Of a stretch of DNA of 64,000 bases, positions 1-7,990 are shown piece by piece (positions within the stretch are counted from its first letter, which is position 1; each line of letters opens with the position of its first letter). This DNA is from DATKXO01 sp035528995. GTDB taxonomy: Bacteria > Planctomycetota > Phycisphaerae > UBA1845. The DNA is taken from assembly GCA_035528995.1 (NCBI GenBank), contig DATKXO010000453.1:8193-72192 (forward strand), given 5' to 3'. The position numbers and the translations under genes were made by a program. A model generated the notes under the pieces. It saw nothing but the letters and a program-made list of their open reading frames with translations, had not been told where the DNA came from and did not search any database.

Positions 1-78
1 GCCGGGTACGCTGCGGGCCGCGCGAAGAAGGGCCGCGTCACCGAACGCCGACACGTCGGGCGACCGGCTTCGGGTGAG

Positions 79-594
79 CTACCTGGGCTGGTAGACTCTT
101 CCCCACTTATAGACGCGGGCCCGCCAGTTCTCGGAAGTGCCCAGTTCGTGGTCGATCTGCATCATTTCGATGGTGGTCAGGGTCGTCTTGTCCACCAGCG
201 TCTTGCCGAATTCGACGTAGCCCTTGCACAACAGGCGCGGCGGGTTCCGCAGCGCTGAGTTGGGCTCCCACTCGCCCGTCTCTTCGTTGGTGAATCCGTG
301 TGAGGCCTCTATGTACAAATGGGTCACCGCCCAGCCGTGCGTCTCGGTGATGGAGAACTCGAGCACGGGGTGCGTGCCCTCCAGGCGGGCCTCCACCGCG
401 ACGTTGAACTCGGGCTGCTCGTCCGTCTCGATGCCGTCGATGTGTGCGGGATCGTACGGCCCCCCGACGGAGTTGACGTTCGGCGGAACGCCGACGTCTG
501 TTCCCGCCCCGCCGCAGAACGCGAAGCTGCAGGCGAGAAGACCCGCCACCACCACAAGAGCGATCAGAAGTGCGTTGCGCGCCGAAGTCCGCAT
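79..594 (-). CDS. hypothetical membrane-anchored protein, tandem paralog A
   Basis: Unknown function, 171 residues. A hydrophobic N-terminal stretch (about residues 8-26, with a possible lipobox G-L-L-A-C) is followed by a soluble domain of about 140 residues. The neighbouring gene at 665-1171 is a clear paralog: both share FSITETHGWAVT, LVDKTTLTTIEM and GTSENWRARVYKWG near the C terminus. The ATG at 594 is preferred to an in-frame GTG at 606, which has no visible ribosome site. I do not recognise the family. The anchor suggests the domain faces the periplasm or cell surface. Confidence 0.7.
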   Translation of the reverse strand: MRTSARNALLIALVVVAGLLACSFAFCGGAGTDVGVPPNVNSVGGPYDPAHIDGIETDEQPEFNVAVEARLEGTHPVLEFSITETHGWAVTHLYIEASHGFTNEETGEWEPNSALRNPPRLLCKGYVEFGKTLVDKTTLTTIEMMQIDHELGTSENWRARVYKWGRVYQPR

Positions 595-664
595 TTCGTC
601 GTCCACGTTGCCGGCGCGACGCGCGCCGACTATCCCGGGATCGAGCGACGGCGATTATCGCGGC

Positions 665-1171
665 CTATTTCGGCTTATAGACCTTTCCCCACTTGTAGAC
701 GCGGGCCCGCCAGTTCTCGGAAGTGCCCAGGTCCTGATTGATCTGCAACATCTCGATCGTGGTCAGCGTCGTCTTGTCCACTAACGTCTTGCCGAAGTCC
801 AGGATCTCCTTGCACAGGAGCTTCGGTGGATTTCTCAGCTCCGTGTTCTGCGCCCACTCGCCGGTTTCCTCGCTGATGGTGCCGTGTGACGCCTCCACGT
901 AGAGCATGGTGACCGCCCAGCCGTGCGTCTCGGTGATGGAGAACTCCAGCACCGGGCGTGTGCCCTCCATGCGGGCGTCGACGACCACGTTGAACTCCGG
1001 CTCCTCGTCCGTCTCGACCCCGTCGATCTCTTCAGGATTGTAGCGTTCTGCCGCGGTCTGCGCCGTCTCCGGCACGTCAGCGACCGGCTCCGCCCCCTGG
1101 TAGAACGCGAAGCGCCAGGTCAGCAAGCCGACGGCCACCACCAACAAGATGATCAGCAGCGGTTTCTTCAT
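665..1171 (-). CDS. hypothetical membrane-anchored protein, tandem paralog B
   Basis: Unknown function, 168 residues, duplicated with the downstream gene at 79-594 (70-bp gap, same strand, probably one transcript). A single N-terminal membrane segment starts directly after MKKPLL, and the same soluble domain follows (ETDEEPEFNVVVDAR, GWAVTMLYVEASHG, NWRARVYKWGKVYKPK). The ATG at 1171 is chosen because the Lys-rich start followed by a hydrophobic run fits a signal anchor. The upstream extension in the same frame (Arg/Pro-rich) looks non-coding. The two copies differ most in the linker after the anchor. Confidence 0.7.
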   Translation of the reverse strand: MKKPLLIILLVVAVGLLTWRFAFYQGAEPVADVPETAQTAAERYNPEEIDGVETDEEPEFNVVVDARMEGTRPVLEFSITETHGWAVTMLYVEASHGTISEETGEWAQNTELRNPPKLLCKEILDFGKTLVDKTTLTTIEMLQINQDLGTSENWRARVYKWGKVYKPK

Positions 1172-1403
1172 GGGGGTTCTCGCTTTGTCGCGCCGCGCCG
1201 CCGGACCCGGTGCCGACCGCACGGCAGGGCCTCAGGAATCCACCGGCGTACTATAACCTTCCCCAACGCACCTGCCCAGTAGCCGGGCCCACTGCATGTC
1301 TGCCGGACGCTCAATGTGCGTGCCCCGCCCGTTGCAGCGTTTTTCCCGAAACCGTTTGGGGATCACCAATCCGGGGACAGGCCGACTTCGTTCTGCGGGT
1401 CGT

Positions 1404-1943
1404 CTACCGTACGTGTGCCGCCGGGTGGGCCGGCTCCGGTCGGCAAAGCAGGAAGGCGGCCGCCACCAGGCCGCCGCTGAGCAACATCAGGATGACGCGT
1501 GTTGGCCCGTCCAAAAAGAGCCGATCGTAATTCATCGCCGGCAACCGCCCGATCACCCGGGCGATCGGGCGGGGGGGCTCGATCGGCTGAACGGCCATCG
1601 GGCGTGGCGCGTGGAATCCGGCGGGAAGGACTCCGGGGACCGGCACTTCGGCCTGGCCGGGGTGCCGGTAGCTCAACTCCCTGCGGGCCAGCCGGGCGGC
1701 CACTGCCGGGTCCGTGCGGATGGCCGCAGCCGTGTGACGAAGACGCTCGACGTCCGCTCGTGCGGTAGCGGCGAGCTGCTCCTCGACCTGGGTGGCCAAG
1801 GCCATGGCCTGGTAGTCCCGCCAGACCGGCAACACCACGCAGGGAGCAAAGCCCGCGCCCGCCAGGGCGATCAAACCCCAGAACAGCAGCGGCGAGCCTC
1901 CACTACAGACTCCTGTCGCGCCGTTGGGGTCGGCTCCGTCCAT
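1404..1943 (-). CDS. FtsB/DivIC-like septum formation initiator protein
   Basis: 179 residues. One membrane segment (about 17-40) is followed by a predicted coiled coil (about 42-75) and the motif IRTDPAVAARLARRELSYRHPG. That motif matches the FtsB/DivIC family pattern of a short coiled coil, then R-x-D-P-x(5)-A-R-x-E-L-x-Y-x-x-P-G. It sits 116 bp downstream of enolase on the same strand; ftsB follows eno in many bacteria, which supports the call. Family role: bridging late divisome proteins at the septal membrane. Odd: a second hydrophobic segment near the C terminus (about 147-166), which ordinary FtsB lacks. Start at ATG 1943; the frame extends further upstream but toward enolase and without similarity. 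Confidence 0.6.
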   Translation of the reverse strand: MDGADPNGATGVCSGGSPLLFWGLIALAGAGFAPCVVLPVWRDYQAMALATQVEEQLAATARADVERLRHTAAAIRTDPAVAARLARRELSYRHPGQAEVPVPGVLPAGFHAPRPMAVQPIEPPRPIARVIGRLPAMNYDRLFLDGPTRVILMLLSGGLVAAAFLLCRPEPAHPAAHVR

Positions 1944-2059
1944 GGATCCGTACGCCTCCCTGATGCCCAATGTACCTTTGTCTGGAGGACCTTCTTGCCC
2001 CCGTCTCGAATCACCGCCCGACGTCCCGGCCGCGCCGGGACACCTGCACCTGTAATCGG

Positions 2060-3376
2060 CTATTGCGGCCAGAACTGTCCGCCATAAACGGCCGCGTCGT
2101 CCAGGTGCTCCTCGATCCGCAGCAGGCGGTTGTACTTGGCCACGCGATCCGACCGACACAGGCTCCCGGTCTTGATCTGCCCCGCGTTGGCGGCGACGGC
2201 CACGTCCGCGATGGTGGTGTCCTCGGTCTCGCCGCTACGGTGGCTGATGATCGCCCTCCACCCGTTGCGCATGGCCAGGTCGATGGCCTCGAACGTCTCG
2301 GTCAGCGTGCCGATCTGGTTCAGCTTGATCAGAATCGCGTTGGCCGACTTCTCTCGGATCCCCCGGGACAGGAACTCGGTGTTGGTCACGAAGAGGTCGT
2401 CTCCGACAAGCTGCACGGCATCCCCCATGGCCGCCGTCAGCTTGGCCCACCCGGACCAGTCTTTCTCACCCAGACCGTCCTCGATGCTTCGGATCGGGTA
2501 CTTCTCGCACCAGCCGCGCCAATGGCCGATCATCTCGTCGGAGGAGAGAGACTTGTCGGGGGCGGATTTGAAGAATCGGTATCGTCCCGTGGCCTCGTCG
2601 TACATCTCGGAGGCGGCCGGGTCCAGGGCGATGAAGATGTCCTTGCCCAATTCGTAGCCCGCTGCCTGGACGGCCTGCGAAATGACCTCCAGGGCCTCGT
2701 CGTTGCTCTTGAGGTCCGGAGCGAAGCCGCCCTCGTCCCCCACGGACGTGCTGTAGCCCTTCTTGGAGAGCACCTTCTTGAGAGCGTGGAAGCATTCCAC
2801 GCCCATCTGCAGAGCGTGAGAGAAGCTCGCCGCGCCCCAGGGCTGGATCATGAACTCCTGGAAGTCCACGTTGTTGCCGGCGTGGCGGCCGCCGTTGAGG
2901 ATGTTCATCATGGGCACGGGCATGACCCGCGCCCGGACACCACCCAGGTACCGGAACAGTGGCAGGCCCGCCGACATGGCCGCCGCCTTGGCAGTGGCCA
3001 AAGAGACCGACAGGATGGCGTTGGCCCCCAGCCGTCCTTTGCGCCCGGGATGACCGTCACTCTCGGCCGACTGGGCCTCATCCTGCTGGATCATGGCCAG
3101 GTCCACGTCTTCCTGGTCGGTGGCATCGAGTCCCAGGACCGCCTCGGCGATCTCGGTGTTGACGTGCTCGACCGCCTTGAGCACCCCCTTGCCGCCGTAG
3201 CGGGCCGGATCGCCGTCGCGCAGCTCGACGGCCTCGTTCTCCCCGGTCGATGCCCCGGAGGGAACGCCCGCCTCGCCATAGCTGCCGTCTTCCAGCACCA
3301 CGGTGGCGCTGACCGTCGGGTTGCCGCGCGAGTCGAGAATCTCACGCGCCTCTACGTGTACGATTGTGGTGGACAT
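2060..3376 (-). CDS. eno: enolase (phosphopyruvate hydratase)
   Basis: 438 residues, normal family length. Converts 2-phosphoglycerate to phosphoenolpyruvate in glycolysis and gluconeogenesis in the cytoplasm. The signature LIKLNQIGTLTET, the loop SHRSGETEDTTIADVAV, the catalytic-loop region SGASTGENEAVELRDGD and the metal-site region FIALDPAASEMYD are all present. The ATG at 3376 has an excellent AGGAGG 6-10 bases upstream; the frame continues upstream but is not conserved. A sigma-70-like promoter lies at 3481-3508. The FtsB-like gene follows downstream. Confidence 0.97.
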   Translation of the reverse strand: MSTTIVHVEAREILDSRGNPTVSATVVLEDGSYGEAGVPSGASTGENEAVELRDGDPARYGGKGVLKAVEHVNTEIAEAVLGLDATDQEDVDLAMIQQDEAQSAESDGHPGRKGRLGANAILSVSLATAKAAAMSAGLPLFRYLGGVRARVMPVPMMNILNGGRHAGNNVDFQEFMIQPWGAASFSHALQMGVECFHALKKVLSKKGYSTSVGDEGGFAPDLKSNDEALEVISQAVQAAGYELGKDIFIALDPAASEMYDEATGRYRFFKSAPDKSLSSDEMIGHWRGWCEKYPIRSIEDGLGEKDWSGWAKLTAAMGDAVQLVGDDLFVTNTEFLSRGIREKSANAILIKLNQIGTLTETFEAIDLAMRNGWRAIISHRSGETEDTTIADVAVAANAGQIKTGSLCRSDRVAKYNRLLRIEEHLDDAAVYGGQFWPQ

Positions 3377-3779
3377 GCGAACCTCCTCTTCAACCCGCGG
3401 CTCAGCGAGGATTGCCCGGGCCGCGACGGATGGGTAATTGCGTTCACCGGCGGGAACGTGCCGGCCGGCCGGCTCCGGGCAGTCTAGCCAGCCCGTCTGT
3501 CCGGTCAAGCGGACGCCTGGTGACGGCTGGAATCATACGACGAAAGCGACTCCGACATCGCTGCTGCGGGACGCCCTGCTTGGCCGATGATCACCGCAGG
3601 GCCGGCTCGTGTGCTGGCTGGTGTCGGCGGTTGTTGCCGGACGTGACTCGCACGTGCCGGAGGAGGTACACTGACAGGGTCCGGCGCGTCATGCGGCGCC
3701 GGGCACGTATGCCGTATTGTTGGGGCACCCGGGTGGCACGTCGTGGTGCTGCGCGGCCCGGGTCTGCGGAGATGCTTGC
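3377..3779. other. divergent intergenic region eno / TSP3-FKBP lipoprotein gene
   Basis: 403 bp between divergent genes. It holds the eno promoter. On the plus strand a TACACT about 110 bases before the lipoprotein gene is a weak -10 candidate without a good -35. Nothing else seen. Confidence 0.5.
3481..3508 (-). promoter_or_regulatory. sigma-70-like promoter of eno
   Basis: On the minus strand TTGACC (3508-3503), 16-bp spacer, TAGACT (3486-3481). Predicted transcription start is near 3474, about 100 bases before the eno ATG. Confidence 0.5.
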
Positions 3780-5090
3780 ATGAGCCTGCGTATCCTGTGC
3801 GTCGTGTCGGGCCTCCTTCTTCTGGGCGGCTGCATCGAGTTTCAACGCACCATGCGCGGTGAAACGGCCGGCGGCGGCGGCTCCGATTGGAACCCTCAAC
3901 CGGGGACGGACGTCGATTCGGACGGCCTGGCCGGCTTCAAGGACAACTGCCCGGAAGATGCCAACCCCGATCAGGTCGACGCCGACACCGACGGCCTCGG
4001 TGACGTCTGCGACGACGATCGCGACGGCGATGGCGTGCTCAACGACGACGACAACTGTCCGGACGTGGCCGACCCCGATCAGGCGGATACCGACACTGAC
4101 GGCCTCGGCGACGCCTGCGACGACGATCTCGATGGAGATGGCCTGCTCAACGATGAGGACAACTGCCCGGACGATCCCAATCCGGATCAGGAGGATGCCA
4201 ACGACGACGGCATCGGCGATGCGTGCGGCAACGACCGGGACAACGACACCGTGCCCAACGAAGAGGACAACTGCCCGGATGTCGCCAACCCGGACCAGGA
4301 GGATACCGACACCGACGGCCTCGGCGACGCCTGCGACAACTGTCCGGCTCTGGCCAGCGAGGACCAGGCCGACGCGGACGACGACGGCGTCGGGGATGCC
4401 TGCGACAACTGTCCCGAAACTCCCAACGCGGATCAGGAGGACGCCGACGACGACGGCATCGGTGACGCCTGTCGCGACGATCGCGACGGAGACGGTGTGC
4501 CCGACGATGAGGACAACTGCCCGGACGACCCCAACCCCGACCAGGAGGATGCCGACGACGACGGCATCGGCGACGCCTGCGCCGCCGATCGCGATGCGGA
4601 CGGCGTTCCCGACGCGGACGACAACTGTCCCGACGTCCCCAACCAAGGTCAGCAGGACCTGGATACCGACGGGATCGGCGACGCCTGCGATGAGGAGACC
4701 GACTCGGCGCTGGGCTTCCGCGAGTTGCCGGATGATCTCGAGGAGATCACCACCGAGACCGGCCTGGGCTACGTGGACATTGAGGTCGGAACCGGCGTCC
4801 AGCCGCAGACCGGCGACGAGATCCAGGCCCACTACACCGGCTGGCTTCAGGAGGATGGAACCAAGTTCGACAGCTCACTCGATCGCGGCGAACCGTTCCC
4901 CTTCCGGCTGAATGAGAGTTCCGTCATCCAGGGCTGGCATGAGGGATTCGCCACGATGAACGTCGGCGGCCGGCGCCGGCTGATCATCCCGCCGGACCTG
5001 GGCTACGGCGAGGCCGGCCGTCCGCCGAGCATTCCGGGAAACGCCACGCTGATCTTCGACGTCGAACTCCTGGCCGTGAACGCCCAATAG
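3780..5090 (+). CDS. lipoprotein with thrombospondin type 3 repeats and C-terminal FKBP peptidyl-prolyl isomerase
   Basis: 436 residues. Signal peptide with lipobox LLGGC (Cys18) indicates a lipidated, extracytoplasmic protein. From about residue 44 to 305 runs a calcium-binding thrombospondin type 3 region with eight DNCP motifs, each in an Asp-rich DxDxDGxxD context. The last about 110 residues are an FKBP domain with the family core: HYTGWLQEDGTKFDSS, GEPFPFRL, VIQGWHEGF, GGRRRLIIPPDLGYG. So it should be a cis-trans prolyl isomerase held away from the membrane by a calcium-stiffened stalk. The ATG at 3780 is preceded by GGAG 8 bases upstream; earlier in-frame sequence lacks signal-peptide character. 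FKBP as the C-terminal part of a TSP3 lipoprotein is an unusual architecture. Confidence 0.88.
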   Translation: MSLRILCVVSGLLLLGGCIEFQRTMRGETAGGGGSDWNPQPGTDVDSDGLAGFKDNCPEDANPDQVDADTDGLGDVCDDDRDGDGVLNDDDNCPDVADPDQADTDTDGLGDACDDDLDGDGLLNDEDNCPDDPNPDQEDANDDGIGDACGNDRDNDTVPNEEDNCPDVANPDQEDTDTDGLGDACDNCPALASEDQADADDDGVGDACDNCPETPNADQEDADDDGIGDACRDDRDGDGVPDDEDNCPDDPNPDQEDADDDGIGDACAADRDADGVPDADDNCPDVPNQGQQDLDTDGIGDACDEETDSALGFRELPDDLEEITTETGLGYVDIEVGTGVQPQTGDEIQAHYTGWLQEDGTKFDSSLDRGEPFPFRLNESSVIQGWHEGFATMNVGGRRRLIIPPDLGYGEAGRPPSIPGNATLIFDVELLAVNAQ

Positions 5091-5159
5091 CTCACCCGGC
5101 ACAGCGCCGGATCGGTACTGTCGGCCCCAACCGCCCCTTGCGCATCAGAGAGCGTCCTG

Positions 5160-6344
5160 CTACCCCTTTTCCTTCTTCACCCACGTCAGGTGGTAACCCT
5201 TGTCCTCGACCTCGCGCGCGGCCATGGTCAGGCGAAGCTGTTTGTACGTGTCGCACATGACGGCCAGCTCGTCGGTGCGCTCGGTGCCGATGCTCTTCTC
5301 GTACGTGCCCGGGTGGGGACCGTGCGGGATGCCGGCCGGGTGCAGGCTGATCGAGCCGTTGCCCATCCCCCGGCGGCTGGTGAAGTTGCCGGCCACGTAG
5401 AACAGGATCTCGTCCATGTGCACCGAGGCGTGCCCGTAGGGGCAGGGGATGGCCCCCTGGGCGTAGTCCACCTTCCGCGGCACGAACGAGCAGATCACGA
5501 ACTGGTTGCCCGCGAAAGTGATGTGCATCGTGGGCGGCAGGTGGATCGACCCCGTCTTGGGCTGGTAGTCGTGAATGTTGAACGCGAACGGATAGACGAA
5601 CCCGTCCCACCCGGCCAGGTCGTACGGAAAGTGCTCGTGCAGGCGGACGGTCAGCTCGTCCGCGCGCTTGACCACCAGCTCGAACGGCGCCCGTCCGTGC
5701 GACGCCTCGTCGTACGCCAGCAGCGACTGCGGCAGGCGGAAATCCCGGTGCGTATAGGGGGCGTACATCGTGATCTGACCGGACCGGTTGCGGAACTCCT
5801 TGGGGATGTCGATGAAGCCGCGCCCTTCAAAGACCACAAACTCCGGATTGGGCCCGTCCCAGTGGACGCGGTAGGGCGTGCCCCGCGGAATGTGGACGTA
5901 GTCGTGCTCCTGGAACGGCAGCACGCCGAAGAGCGTCTCGAACCGACCGCCGCCCCGGTACGCAAAGTAGAGCTCGTCCCCGTCCCCGTTGGTCAGGAAC
6001 CGCGCGGACGTCGCTGTCGGCTTGACCATGCTGACCTGGACGTCGCTGTTGAACAGCAGCACCCGGCGGGCGTCTAGAAAATCGCCCGACAGCTGCAGGT
6101 CCTGCGTCCTGATGTGGCGGCGGTGGAGCGGCTGCTCGGCCAACGGCTCGAACGGGGAGAACCCCGGAATCGCCAGCGGCTCGACCGCGTGCTCGTCCGT
6201 CGGCGGGACGCGGTAGTACAGGATCGAGAACGGCCCCTCGAATCCCTCGCGGGTGTGGCACTGCTCCATGAGGAGTTTGCCGTCTTCGTAAGAAGTGGTG
6301 TGCGGCTTGGCGGGCACTTTGCCCAGGGCGTGTCGATGGATCAT
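5160..6344 (-). CDS. hmgA: homogentisate 1,2-dioxygenase family protein
   Basis: 394 residues, slightly shorter than canonical HmgA (about 430-445). The family opens the ring of homogentisate with O2 and Fe(II) to give maleylacetoacetate in tyrosine/phenylalanine breakdown. Recognisable parts: the cupin-like core (ELYFAYRGGGRFETLFG, YVHIPRGTPYRV), the metal-site region with HMDEILFYVAG, and HPAGIPHGPHPGTYE near the C terminus. GGAGTG lies 7 bases before the ATG at 6344. No maiA, fah, hpd or other catabolic partner is nearby, and the enzyme needs oxygen, which contrasts with the anaerobic genes elsewhere in the window. The exact substrate is inferred from family only. Confidence 0.82.
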   Translation of the reverse strand: MIHRHALGKVPAKPHTTSYEDGKLLMEQCHTREGFEGPFSILYYRVPPTDEHAVEPLAIPGFSPFEPLAEQPLHRRHIRTQDLQLSGDFLDARRVLLFNSDVQVSMVKPTATSARFLTNGDGDELYFAYRGGGRFETLFGVLPFQEHDYVHIPRGTPYRVHWDGPNPEFVVFEGRGFIDIPKEFRNRSGQITMYAPYTHRDFRLPQSLLAYDEASHGRAPFELVVKRADELTVRLHEHFPYDLAGWDGFVYPFAFNIHDYQPKTGSIHLPPTMHITFAGNQFVICSFVPRKVDYAQGAIPCPYGHASVHMDEILFYVAGNFTSRRGMGNGSISLHPAGIPHGPHPGTYEKSIGTERTDELAVMCDTYKQLRLTMAAREVEDKGYHLTWVKKEKG

Positions 6345-6432
6345 CGGGTCACTCCGATCGTGATTTGCGGCCCTGCGAGGCGGGACCGCCGAATCGGCCG
6401 TAGACCGGTCGCAGCCCGCATCTGCGATCGCC

Positions 6433-6460
6433 AGCGTAGTTGGTGTCGGGTCCGTGTCAA
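6433..6460 (-). promoter_or_regulatory. sigma-70-like promoter of the homogentisate dioxygenase gene
   Basis: Minus strand: perfect TTGACA (6460-6455), 16-bp spacer, TACGCT (6438-6433). It sits in the 310-bp divergent gap 6345-6654, which holds no other feature I can support. Confidence 0.45.
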
Positions 6461-6654
6461 CCGTGCCCAGTGGGGCATGGCAACGACGGGCGCCGCGTCG
6501 AACATCCGCGACGGAGTCGCCCGCGACCCTGCGGGGTAGCATGAATTTCACAAACGTGCTACACTGCCTTCCCCGTTGAAGAGTGCGGTGACCTGTGGCC
6601 CGGACCGACGCTCCGGCGCTACACGGGGAGAGTTTCGGGTACGGAGTCCGGTCG

Positions 6655-7371
6655 ATGGAACAAACATCCCTCCTCGTTCTGCTCGGGACGGCAGCTTTCA
6701 TCGGCTTCCTGCACACGCTGACCGGCCCCGACCATTACATCCCCTTTGTGGCCATGGCGCGCATCGGGCGATGGTCTTTGCCCAAGACGATCGCGATCAC
6801 GCTGGCCTGCGGTGTCGGTCACGTGGGCAGCTCGATCGTGCTGGGCACGGTCGGCATCGGGTTCGGCGTTGCGTTGGGCAGGCTCGAGTGGTTCGAGGGC
6901 GTCCGCGGGAGCATGGCCGGCTGGCTGTTGCTGGGCTTCGGACTGGCTTACCTGGCCTGGGGCGTCAAGCGGGCGCTCCGCGCCCAACCGCACACCCACG
7001 TCCACGGTCACGCCAACGGCAGCGTCCACGGCCATCTGCATGGCCACGCCGGCAACCACGCCCACCCCCACGGCGCAGACAAGGCCACTCAGAGCATGAC
7101 CCCCTGGATCCTGTTCACCATTTTCGTGTTCGGACCGTGCGAGCCGCTCATTCCCCTTCTGATGTTCCCCGCGGCCAAGCTCAGTTTCTGGGGCGTCGGC
7201 CTGGTCTGCCTGGTGTTCGGTTGCTGCACCCTGGCCACAATGACCACCCTCGTCGTGGCGGGCTACCTGGGCTTGAGCCGGGTGTCCTTTGCCTGGCTGG
7301 GTCGGTACGCCCATGCCATCGCCGGCCTGGCCGTGACGGCCTGCGGGCTGGCCGTACAATTCGGCTTGTAG
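6655..7371 (+). CDS. NicO/UreH-family nickel-cobalt (or related) membrane permease
   Basis: 238 residues, about six hydrophobic segments. The first carries the family motif HTLTGPDHYIPF (H-x3-G-P-D-H), a second has GVGHVGSS, and the C-terminal half has VFGPCEPLIPLL. A long histidine-rich loop between segments three and four (about residues 118-146, repeated H-x-H-G-H units) is typical of metal-handling members. Likely role: nickel, cobalt or related metal transport across the inner membrane. Metal specificity cannot be read from sequence. Nickel and cobalt would serve B12 (a cobalamin riboswitch is present at about 25 kb) or hydrogenases. Start ATG 6655 follows a GGAG. Confidence 0.8.
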   Translation: MEQTSLLVLLGTAAFIGFLHTLTGPDHYIPFVAMARIGRWSLPKTIAITLACGVGHVGSSIVLGTVGIGFGVALGRLEWFEGVRGSMAGWLLLGFGLAYLAWGVKRALRAQPHTHVHGHANGSVHGHLHGHAGNHAHPHGADKATQSMTPWILFTIFVFGPCEPLIPLLMFPAAKLSFWGVGLVCLVFGCCTLATMTTLVVAGYLGLSRVSFAWLGRYAHAIAGLAVTACGLAVQFGL

Positions 7372-7577
7372 TCCATACGAGACTGAATGCAGCGGCTTCT
7401 CCGCGTCCAGCGCCCCTTGCATCGCGGAGCGTCGCCGGTCGGGTCCGATAAGCACGGCGCACAATTTGCCTCTCCGACTTTCGCCTTCCCGGCCGATAAA
7501 ACGGCTGTCCACCCGAGGCTTGCGGGCGGACTGTGACCTGACGTTGTCACCCCATTCCTATGTGGAGGATCCACCCG

Positions 7578-7775
7578 ATGAGATGGCGCACGAAGTGTGT
7601 GTGGAAAATCCTCGCCCTCATCCCCATGCTGGGCTTGTACAACCTGGCGAGCTGCCAGGCCGACGTGATGCGCGACGTGGCCAAGGATCTCGACGACCGG
7701 GCCGGCGAACTCGACGGCCAGGACGACGACCTGGATCTGGGCGACTACCTGGCGGATCTGGTTGACGGTCTGTAA
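7578..7775 (+). CDS. small acidic lipoprotein
   Basis: 65 residues. Basic start (MRWRTK), hydrophobic run, lipobox-like L-A-S-C, then a strongly acidic tail rich in Asp (DGQDDDLDLGDYL). GGAGG lies 9 bases before the ATG at 7578, which decides this start over one six codons upstream. No known function. The layout (tiny, lipobox, acidic tail) resembles unknown planctomycete lipopeptides; compare the 38-residue one at 30475. Confidence 0.6.
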   Translation: MRWRTKCVWKILALIPMLGLYNLASCQADVMRDVAKDLDDRAGELDGQDDDLDLGDYLADLVDGL

Positions 7776-7779
7776 TCGC

Positions 7780-7794
7780 CGCCGGTTGCCGGCG
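7780..7794 (+). terminator. GC-rich hairpin after the small lipoprotein gene
   Basis: Perfect 6-bp stem CGCCGG/CCGGCG with a TTG loop, five bases after the stop codon. No T tract follows, so it is only a possible terminator or mRNA 3'-end stabiliser. Confidence 0.3.
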
Positions 7795-7990
7795 CTGCCT
7801 ACCTCCGCTGTACAAAATCGGAAATCGACATTGCCGCTCGCAAACCCGGCGGGCGGGCGTTGACCCACGCCCGTCCGCCGCCCGCGTTCCCCGACCCCTC
7901 TCTTCTTCTCACCGCCTGCCGGGCGGGATAACATTCCGGCGACGCGCCTTTCTGTCCGGCTTGCCGGAGCGCCGTCATAACGAGGGCGGT

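Noticed and set aside
3591..4832. 413-codon minus-strand frame with V-V-V-G-I-L-L repeats
   Set aside because: It is the antisense of the TSP3 repeats; the regular Val/Ile-rich pattern mirrors the Asp-rich repeat.
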